NCBI GenBank assembly: GCA_017654935.2 | Contig: CM065690.1 | Span: forward strand, 11,005,102 to 11,069,101 | Length of the DNA: 64,000 bases | Direction: 5' to 3' | Source: Phymorhynchus buccinoides | Taxonomy: Eukaryota; Mollusca; Gastropoda; Neogastropoda; Raphitomidae | Shown: in pieces, positions 1 through 8,600 of the stretch | How the letters are laid out: each line of letters begins with the position of its first letter | Position numbering within the stretch: position 1 is the stretch's first letter | Notes under the pieces: generated by a model | The model's input: only the letters and a program-made list of their open reading frames with translations | Told to the model about the DNA's origin: nothing | Database searches by the model: none | Made by a program: the position numbers and the translations under genes

Positions 1-192
1 CTCTAAAAACAAAAGGGTATTCTCTTCGCCCTCATTTAAAATGCGTGCGTGTTTGACATTCTGTGCTACTTACCAACGCTGGAGTGCACTTTACTTCAGT
101 CTTTATGGTCTGACTTTTTGAGAGTTACCATATTTTGTTTTCAGACTGTAACCCATTCACCGCCAGCCACTTTATAGCAAAAGAAACAGCAT
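1..192. other. Left edge, no gene seen
   Basis: AT-rich sequence with no recognisable coding exon or repeat; no function is proposed. Confidence 0.5.
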
Positions 193-646
193 TAACCCTT
201 TCGCTGTCAGCCATTTTTCAGCCCCAAAATACCATTAAACTTAACTGGGTAGAGAAAAAAAAGATCTGCAATATTGTGAATTCCTCTGTGACATGTATTG
301 TCGGGTTAAAATTCCTAGCTCGTTAAAATTCCTAGCTCGCTGTACTATAACACTGACTATTTGCGGCATTTTGCGACATTGAGCATGAACGACAAATTTC
401 ACTTTTTTTCTAGGGTTAGGGTTAGGTAAATGGTTCAAGTAACGAAAAAGTGAAATTTGTGGTTGTCGCAAATAGTCACTCTCATAGTAGCGAGCTAGGA
501 ATTTTAACGAGCTAGGAAAGTTAACCCTACATGCATGACATTAGGCCTATCCTTACCTCCCTAAATTAAGGAAAACAGGGTCTTCAGATAACAGATCCTG
601 ATTTGATGGTGGGTGTTAAACCATTGTGGTGCATGAAAGGGTTAAG
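193..646 (+). mobile_element. TTAA MITE family A, copy 1 (interrupted)
   Basis: It begins TTAACCCTTTCGCTG and ends GAAAGGGTTAA, with the family's internal landmarks (tgggtagaga, cctctgtgacatgt, cctatccttacctcc). It is split near 301-528 by a different inverted-repeat element. Non-autonomous; the TTAA boundaries resemble piggyBac-type insertion. Confidence 0.8.
301..528. mobile_element. Nested inverted-repeat element inside MITE A copy 1
   Basis: The ends GGGTTAAAATTCCTAGCTCG and its near-complement (gggttaactttcctagctcg) are inverted. Inside lies a second pair built on gacaaatttcactttttt and aaaaagtgaaatttgt. It also holds a short TTAGGG-like run (420-432). About 228 bp, so it can fold into a hairpin. 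Confidence 0.75.
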
Positions 647-838
647 GCGCACCCCAAATTTGTTTTACACTGAATTCATATTTTGTTATTATAATTTCTT
701 ACTATAGTATTAGTCATGCAGGGGTCTCAGTCTGGGGGGGAGGGAAGTATCACCTTATAGTCCAAAAAATATGGTAGTGGGTGTTTTTTTTTTTTGGGTT
801 GTTTGTAGCTTATGTATAAATACTAAACAACCGTATAA

Positions 839-877
<39 letters not shown>

Positions 878-1008
878 AAGTACACAAAATCAAATGTTTT
901 TAATTATAATTTCTTACTATGGTATTAATCATATTATAAGGTGCAGGAGTCTCGGTTTTCGAGAGAAAAACATCGCCTTATGCAGTTGTAGTCCGAAATA
1001 TATGGTAG
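644..1008. mobile_element. Two adjacent 'ataaggcgc' MITEs (family F)
   Basis: Two copies in tandem, about 644-777 and 831-1008, with ends of the type taaggcgc... and ...tagtccgaaaaatatggta. The second carries a 33-nt poly-C run (841-875) after its left end. Other copies are at 21468, 21867, 38908, 39266, 60422 and 61572. Confidence 0.7.
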
Positions 1009-1037
1009 TGTAAATGAAGTGGGTTTTTTGTTTTGTT

Positions 1038-1257
1038 AGGTATTAGGTACTTTATAGTCACAGAGGCGTCTCTGTGAAATTCGGGTTGCTCCCACCTGGA
1101 GAGCGTGTCGCAGCCAGAGGCGCGCCACCCAATTTTGATTTTTGCATGCAATTTTTGTGTGACTGATGAGGAAGGAAAGTGGGGGTGGGGTAAATTGTGA
1201 CCAAATGACAATTTCGTTGTTACTGGGATTAACGTGTGCTAAGTGCATGGGCACACG

Positions 1258-1288
<31 letters not shown>

Positions 1289-1410
1289 TCCACGTTCAGA
1301 CCGTAAGGCCTAGTGCAAAGTGAGAGGAAAAATCCCCTGTACCCCAGGTTCGAACTCTGGTTTACTTGACACGAGGCGAACGCTTTGCCTCTGTGCCACT
1401 CTACACCTCT
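1038..1410 (-). mobile_element. tRNA-headed SINE, copy 1
   Basis: Minus-strand SINE. The 3' body on the plus strand begins cacagaggcgtctctgtgaa and continues gggacctcggtttatcgtc. The 5' head near 1340-1400 reads, on the minus strand, like a tRNA: an A-box-like gtggcacagaggc and a B-box gagttcgaacctgg. RNA polymerase III promoters of this kind drive SINEs. Confidence 0.7.
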
Positions 1411-2039
1411 GTGCGGCTGTAACTTGTGCATAATTTGTAAACTACTAATCTAGTCTTGTAAAGCACCGCTTGCTTGGTACAATTTCCTATAGTAGATGAG
1501 AGTCAGGTGGTTGGTTTGTTTGTTTGTTCTTTCTTCTGGGCGGTGTAGGGGGAACTGCTGTGCTGGAAAGCTGTGTGTTGAGTCGTTTGGGTTTGACATT
1601 TTGAAAAATGGCATGTGTGAGTCAACTACACGAGTTTTGTGTTTGGGTCTTGTTTTGTTGTGATGTATTACGTTAGCTGCACCTCCTACTCGTATGTTTC
1701 CCCATTGTGTGTTTATGTCTGTGGTTTGTGTGTGTGTGTGTTTTAACACTTGTAACCCCGATTAAAATGATGACTCTACTCCCTGTAACCACCAAATTAA
1801 TGTTGGTAAACTGGGCCCGAAAGGGGGTACTTTGCTTAAAAATATATTAAAAAATAACTACTTGATGGATTGACTTCAAATGTTCAGGGTTTGTGTATAA
1901 ATGAAGAATGTTTAACTTGCAATGTTTTTTTTGTTATGTGATATTTTTGATTTTTTGATATTGCAATTTTAACTCCAAAATACATAACGAAGTGGGTGTA
2001 CGGGGGCGGTTTTAGACGGCTTGGTAGGAGAAAGTAATG

Positions 2040-2420
2040 GATGTCATGGGCGGAATCAGGCTATAAGGGGCTTAAAACGTTAAACCCCCCCCCCCCAAAA
2101 AAAAAAAGAAGAAAAAAAGCAGTCTTTAAGATTGCCGAAAATGAAACTTTTGTTCAAGTGTTTTATCTTCTGTGAAAAATGTTTCACTTTCATATCTGGA
2201 AGGACGCCATTTGGCATTAAATTATCGCGTTACTATTTTACTGCGGAGAGTTTCTCCGTGGATTTGTTTGTCACTTCGTGGAGTGTAGCTTGTGTCGATA
2301 GCTGTCTGCAGTCACGGTGTGCACGTTGCTTTTTTCTTCATTCCAGTAATGTCCACCTGCCGTTTATCGTCAATTATTGACAATGACATAATACAGGTGT
2401 TCAAGACGAAGATGCGCTGC
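2040..2420. other. Unassigned stretch
   Basis: C-run then A-run at 2086-2110. An 82-codon open frame follows (2132-2380), with cysteine-rich but low-complexity sequence. I recognise no family and would not call it a gene. Confidence 0.4.
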
Positions 2421-2497
2421 GCGGGATAAGACGTAAGATTGAGATAGAAAAAGTGTTCACTATTTTAGTTAGTATTTAGAAGATGTAATTAAGAGAT

Positions 2498-2838
2498 TTG
2501 AAATAGAAGGGGAATTGGCCCCCCGTGGGGATACCGGGGGGGTCTTTTGTATAAATAGTTCCCCCACCTTCTGGAAGTTCTGTGCTTGTAACTTCCTCTA
2601 ATCTGTCACTCTCTTTGACTCTGCCTTTCCCCTTTGCTTGCTGTCATCTACTATCTTTCTGCCTTACCAGTCCATTCTCCTGCCTTTTTTCAAGAAACAC
2701 TTTCAAAAAGATTTCCTCCAGCTGAAGTCGGACTTGCTGGGCCTAACTATTTCTTAGTTAGGCGCATAACGGCAGCATGATGCATCTGCACTCATAATAG
2801 ACAGGAAACTGTCTGAGCGATCGAAGAAGAAGAAGGGG
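2498..2838. mobile_element. Dispersed repeat family G, copy 1
   Basis: A short interspersed repeat with landmarks gttcccccaccttctggaag, gggcctaac...agttaggcgcataac and aggaaactgtctgagcgatc. Related copies lie at 19690, 27912, 35869, 42792, 44668, 48373 and 61080 in both orientations. Likely a SINE; no tRNA head was seen. Confidence 0.65.
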
Positions 2839-2909
2839 AATTGGTATGTATTTAGAAAGATACAATTAAGGTTATAAGATATTATTTGAGGTGGATTGGA
2901 AAGTTAAGT

Positions 2910-3245
2910 AATTCATGCACGACCGTTAAGTGCCCCCCGGATCAGTCGGGGAAACCTGGGCCCCACATGATGCTTGCAGAGAATGTCATGCACAACCGTT
3001 AAAGGGAAAACAACCGATCCCAGGGATCGGGTCTTGATCGTCAGAAAAGCTCTGCCTCGCGGTGGCTCGCACAACAGGGAACAAAGAAGGGTGAACCGTC
3101 TCTCTCGCCAGCTGTGATTCAAATGTGGCGCGCGCTCAGCGCCTCCCCTCTTTTACTTTTATAGTCCGTCCATGCCTGTAAGAGCCCCCAGTTTTGCCAG
3201 AGACACCCGGGCCCCACATGATGCATGCTAGGGGAGTATGTGTTT
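2910..3245. repeat. Repeat with 'gggccccacatgatg' motif
   Basis: gaaacctgggccccacatga at 2950 recurs as cacccgggccccacatgatg at 3207, and again in inverted sense near 57295-57345. The flanks are unremarkable. Confidence 0.45.
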
Positions 3246-3404
3246 TATGAGGACACACAGCCACCACGAACGAACGAAGATCGAACGAAATGTTATTTAT
3301 TCAGGGTAATGAGACAAGCTAATTAGATACAGCTTTTTTTTTCCACCCAGCCCTGAGGCAATTCTCTACAACTTAATTCATTGTGTTTGTAGAAATGCCA
3401 AAAT

Positions 3405-3642
3405 CTTTCCGCACCACGATTAAGTCCCTTGTTTTTTTCTGGGTAGCTGTGACCCACATAGAAATGTCCCCATGTTCAAATTGAGGCTACTCTTTAAAAT
3501 GATGTTTCGCTTTGAGTTTGGGGGGCATTTGTATGGTAGTGAGACCTGGTCAAAACAAGATTTCTTTCCAGCTATAAGAGGGAAAACACGTGAAACAACA
3601 CGTGATTTTGACACAGTGATCTGGTGGGTCTTTAAAATGTCA
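3405..3642. mobile_element. Inverted-repeat element with 'gacccaccac' ends (family I), copy 1
   Basis: Runs from caccacgattaagtccctt to ctggtgggtcttt, with caagatttctt and gggaaaacacgtg inside. Further copies are at 17186-17356 (partial, inverted) and 17886-18102. Short, with inverted ends and no open frame, so MITE-like. Confidence 0.6.
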
Positions 3643-4245
3643 CCAACATTGTTACTATCCTAATTTGCATGTTGCTGTTACTATCCTAATTTGCATGTTG
3701 CAGAGAGCGCTTCTGAGCTCTAGTTCGTAGGTTGTTGCCAACCTGTCTTTAGGCAGTCACGGGCTGCACAAACTCGTGTGATCCCCGTGATGTCTTTGTA
3801 ACAGAGAATGCTACATAGTGCACTGGTTTGTGAATCCCGGTGTTGCGTGAAAAATTTATCCCGCGAAATATGTCCTTTTCCCCCTCTTTCGAATTGTTTG
3901 CTGTTTCAAGTTTGGGAAGGATTTGCGCCTAAATACATTCAGAGGCGTCTGCAGGAAAAAGCAGAGAATTGATCTCTAAATATTGAGAAGCCAGTGATAT
4001 ATTTTTCTGAAATTTATTATTCATTATGTTTCTCTGCATGGGTGCTTGTTTGCATCGTCCGCCATTTTGGAAAATCCGAAGCTAAGTGGCATGGGTTTGT
4101 GCGTCAATTTCTCGGTAAAGATGTAGATTAATTAACACCCTCCCGCTCTTATTTCCTGGTTCTTTCCATGTAGATTGTGCAATTAAATGTCTACATTTTA
4201 TATTTAAAAGAGTTGTTACAATAGTAGTTTTTATAGAACTTTACA

Positions 4246-4246
<1 letters not shown>

Positions 4247-4292
<46 letters not shown>
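4247..4292. repeat. (CA)n microsatellite
   Basis: A pure CA dinucleotide run immediately left of a TTAA MITE. Confidence 0.95.
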
Positions 4293-4294
<2 letters not shown>

Positions 4295-4304
4295 CCCCCA
4301 GCAT

Positions 4305-4550
4305 TTAACCCTTTCGCCGCCAGCCATTTTTCATCAAAAAATAACCATTAACCTTACCTGGGTAGAGAAAAAAAATCATCTGCAATATTGGAAATTCCTC
4401 TGTGACATGTACAAAGTAAGGCCTATCCTTACCTCCCCAAATTAAGACAATAGGGTCTTTGGATAACAGGCCCTGATTTGATGCCTTTTAGTGACATGGG
4501 TGCTAAACCATTGTGGTGCAAAAATGCGACATTGGCGGTGAAAGGGTTAA
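4305..4550 (+). mobile_element. TTAA MITE family A, copy 2 (full length)
   Basis: A clean 246-bp reference copy. It starts TTAACCCTTTCGCCGCCAGC and ends GGCGGTGAAAGGGTTAA, giving inverted ends of about 16 bp with TTAA at both borders. No coding capacity. Confidence 0.88.
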
Positions 4551-4730
4551 AAGGACAACATCATTACGGTTGTATGCATATTACGGTGACCACGACAGGA
4601 CATTACTTCTCCTGACACCAGCTTAAAATCTAGCTGTCATTTAGCTATGGGTTGCTCTTTACTTTCATCGTAAAAATGCCAAGTTTTCTACCACAGAATG
4701 TCTCGAAATTCTGCACTAACTTTTGATGCA

Positions 4731-4732
<2 letters not shown>

Positions 4733-4763
<31 letters not shown>
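4733..4763. repeat. (GA)n microsatellite
   Basis: Short GA dinucleotide run. Another lies at 5188-5209 inside the loop of the adjacent inverted repeat. Confidence 0.9.
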
Positions 4764-5105
4764 CCTCAGTGCTCTGTTGTGTGGATTGTACTTTGTAGCT
4801 GTGTGTTGAAGTCATAAGGTATAGAGTTTGAAACTGAGATGTTTATATTGTATTCTCTCTACTGTCCATCCCTTGTACATGTATGAAGTGTGTGTGTGTG
4901 TCTCTGTCACGTCTGTATGTGTGTGTGTGTGTGTGTGAATGTGAGTAGGTGTAAGTTACTACATGTACATGTTTATCTGTTCACATCTATTCAATGAATG
5001 CATGAAAAACAAAATTAATAACAAGAAAAAAATTAAAAGTGGGGCCAAAAAAACTAAATTGATGTTAACCAACGCATGAATTATAGTAATCTTAGTTGCA
5101 GTGAG

Positions 5106-5292
5106 CAACTTAGGACGATGATTTGACCGCCAGGGGTCAATCAAACCAGTAGGGGCTTAGCGCATGATATTCTTAGTTGGGCGTAGTGAGAGAGAGAGAG
5201 AGAGAGGGAGATGAGTCCCTTCCAAGAATATCGCGCGCTTAGCCTCTACTGGTTTGATTGCCCCCTGGCGGTCAAATCATCGTCCTGAGTTG
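5106..5292. mobile_element. Inverted repeat with arms of about 70 bp, upstream of FRS2 exon 1
   Basis: The left arm (5106-5174: caact.aggacgatgatttga, then accgccagg..caatcaaa) is complementary to the right arm (5224-5292). The loop holds a GA run. It is hairpin-forming and MITE-like, ending 155 bp before the exon. Confidence 0.75.
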
Positions 5293-5446
5293 ACCATTCC
5301 AGTGTATGTGTGTGTGATATGTTACTTCTCGTGTGCATTGTGTTTTATTGTATGTTTTAATGTGACAGCAAACAAAATTTCCTTGTTCATTTTAATGGGG
5401 GTAATAAATATTGATTGATTGTGCGTGTGTGTGCCCGTGTGTGCAG

Positions 5447-5642
5447 AGAGCAGCATCTCAGAGCACTGGTTTGCGGGGTGTGACGGTGTGTCGTCTGGAG
5501 AGCCATGGGGTGCACATACTCGGACGCGCCCCGTGACGCAGGAGACGGATTCACCTTCCGCGTCTACAATGTGGACGGCCAGGGGGTCAAGCTGAACCCT
5601 GGGAAGATCAAGGTGGACACCTCGCACCTCGTCTTGTTCCAG
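5447..5642 (+). CDS. FRS2: FRS2 exon 1: 5' UTR plus start of PTB domain
   Basis: A cag acceptor at 5444-5446 suggests a spliced 5' UTR exon upstream that I cannot locate. The ATG at 5505 sits in a strong start context (gagccATGG). Codons 1-46 encode the myristoyl signal and the first PTB strands (FRVYNVDGQG). The exon ends at the GT donor 5643-5644; reading on into the intron gives non-homologous residues. Confidence 0.85.
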
Positions 5643-8600
5643 GTGACCCTCTTCTCTTTTTTTTCAAATAATGCATGGATGCTCCAGTGCTTTCAGGATG
5701 TCCTGAATTTCAGGATTTTTTAGGGTCCAGGATGTCCTGAAGTTCAGGACTTTTTAATTGCCTGGAGCCGGCGTCGCCTGATTATGAGAATTTGAGAAGA
5801 TGCATTTTGCTGGTTATAGAGGTCATGAAGTGAAAGTGCAATGTGAGCCTGTCAATTACATTAGAAACTGTTGTTTCCTTTCAGCTTCCAAGGGGCATTA
5901 ACTCCTGTAACCCCTGCACTCCGCCGGGGGCTTGCAGGATTTTTTTTATTTCCCAGGAGCACCCATGATAATGTCTAGCTCCTGCGTCTTAACCGGCAAT
6001 TACTGACATGTATTTTTGTTCAAAGGATTTCGCTTTTGCTCTTTAGGATTTTCTCATCTGAAGTATGACTGAAACGATAATAAAAGAAAGAGATTTCATT
6101 TATTGCTGCTTAACCCTTTCACCGTCCATTACATTTACCTGGGTAGAGAACAAAATCCATCTGCAGTATTGGGGATTCTTCTGTGACATATATAAAATAA
6201 GGTCTATCCTTACTTCCCAAAACTAAGACAATAGGGTCTTTGGATAATAGACCCCAATTTGATGCCTTTTAGTGACATAGGTGTTAAATCAGTGTGGTGC
6301 TAAAATGCGACTTTAGCAGTGAAAGGGTTAAAAACGGGTGCAAAAATCGTTTAAATTTGGCATGAATTATTTTGGAACCACGTTTTGGAGCCACTTTCTT
6401 TTCAAATATATGTTGCAGAAAGTTCTTATGGTGTTTTTTTTTACATTAACTCCCCTAAGCGCCAATGTATTTTTTGACATTCTTGGTTGTCTGTTGCATC
6501 TCAACCGACAAGAGGGGAGTAACTATTTTTTCTGAGTATGTATGTGTTGCTCTAACGGAAAAAAACAGCGACAAAGGCTCTAAAAAGAACAAACAAACAC
6601 ATGGCAAGGTGCTTGGCAGTGAATGTCTGCATTTGGTGGGAGTGTAGAGCGATGTCTCGGGCGAAATGTATTCGCCCATGCTGCTAGAAGAGTTAAAAAC
6701 AAGTGCGGGGAATATTGAATTTGATTCACTTTCTTTCACAGAAGAACACTGTTGAGAACTTTGTTGAGATTTTTGACTAATTTCAAAATCGTGCGATTTC
6801 CGGGTTCACAGCTTAACCCTTTCACAGCCAATGTCGCATTTATGCACCACAATGGTTTAACACCCATGTCACTAAAAGGCGTCAAATCAGGACCTGTTAT
6901 CCGAAGACCCTATTCTCCTAATTTTGGGAGGTAAGGATAGGCCTAATGTTATACATGTCACAGAGGAATTCGCAACATTGCAGATCATTTTTGTTCTCTA
7001 CCCTGGTAAGTTTCATGGTATATTTTGGCTGAGGAACGGCTAGCGTTGAAAGGGTTAAATTAAAGCAATACGGTGAATTGTTTCAAAGTTATAGCAATTT
7101 TTCGAAACATTTTTATCGTTATGCTCAGAGCTCTCCGCACACACAGCTGGGCCAGGGAAGATAAATGCGGCTGCACGGATGGGGTAGAATGTGTTAATGT
7201 TAACGGCTGCAATGCGATTGGGTTAACCAGACCTGTTTACTCTACTCTTTTCGAGTAGTATTCTACTCAATTTGGACCTCTACTACTCTTCAAAATTGAT
7301 AACGCTCTTTAGTTCTTGATTGCTACTCATTTTCAGTGAACATTATTTGATGGTTTTAATGAATAGGACTACACATTTTGCACCAAAACTACTCATTTCA
7401 GCTATCCAGACTACTCAAGACTTGTGTAGGGGGTAAACAGGTCTGTGTAACATGTCACAGAGAAATTCACAACTTTGCAGATCTTTTTTGTTCTCTACCC
7501 ACTTAAGTTTCATGGTATATTTTGGCTGAAAAAGGGCTGGCGGTGAAAGGGTTAATGTAATGGCTGCGATGCGATTGAGTTAACCGATCCTGGTGTTGGT
7601 TGCTTCCTGCAGAAAGGCAAGGAGGACATCCGCTGGCCGCTGCGTTGCCTGCGGCGCTACGGCTTTGACGCGGAGCTCTTCTCCTTCGAGTGCGGGCGGC
7701 GGTGCCAGACTGGGGCCGGAATCTACGCCTTCCGCTGCCGCCATGCCGAGGACCTGTTCATCATGGTGCAGGTACGCTGTACCCACCCCGCATGCGAGCA
7801 CATGTGTGTGTTTGTTGTGTGTGTAGCTGTAAGTCACTGCCGCGGGGTGTTTGACATGCTTGAAGCGCGCTGGTCAGACTTGCTTTAAGTGCCCGTCTGT
7901 CTGAAGGACTGGGCGTTCTCGGTTCGATTTAACCGTCAAACTGGAAAAAAAGGGCAAGCGAGTACTGGGATGGGAACCCCCAGTCACCCACACATTCAGT
8001 TGGCAGGCGAAGGCCTTAGTGAAGACTTCAAGACAAATAAAAAGTGTGCACAATGATGATGGAATTGGATCATCAACTAGTTTATTGGAAGTCACAAGCA
8101 TACATAAATCTGAACGCAATCAAGCCGATAGCCTGATAATTTGCAACGACAACAAAAAGCATGTTGCCGTTCGCTTGTGTGCCATAGATCTGCTTTTATG
8201 AAGTTGTTTGGAGACGAAAGAGCTCTGTAGTGTTACTGTCATTGTTCCTTAGATTCAAAAGCCTGTCACTGTGTCTAATTTTGACTTCACACAGACCTGT
8301 TTACCATTCCGGTTTAGCCGGAATTATTCCGGAAATTTGCTAAAATTCCGGGTAAAATAGTAAATTCCGGGTGAACGCTGAAAATTCCGGATTTCGAAAA
8401 ACCGTCTATTATTTGTTTCCGTTCGTAGGAAAAGACGCAAGGGTTGACCGAAACGTGTACCTAACACGCTACGTCATCAGAAAAGGGGTTGTGATTGACG
8501 TCACATGCATTAAATGCTGCATTTTCATTGGTTAAAGGGGTGAAATAATGTTTTTATTTTGGTCGATCTATTTCGGGACTGAGCAAATGGCGGCCAGACT

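Larger units (their letters stand above)
5643..7612 (+). other. FRS2 intron 1
   Basis: A 1.97-kb intron holding two complete TTAA-flanked elements (6110-6331 and 6813-7058), an inverted-repeat element around 7217-7445 and a truncated TTAA element (7446-7555) that stops 57 bp before exon 2. A short motif containing caggatttttt/caggactttttt is repeated near 5690-5760. No coding exon is recognisable inside. Confidence 0.75.

Noticed and set aside
418..431. Telomeric repeat (TTAGGG)
   Set aside because: Only about two units inside a nested element; not an interstitial telomere array.
771..1013. Proline-rich small ORF
   Set aside because: Encoded by the poly-C run inside a family F MITE.
7593..7837. 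Frames on both strands over FRS2 exon 2
   Set aside because: Shadows of the true exon frame; neither matches a protein family.
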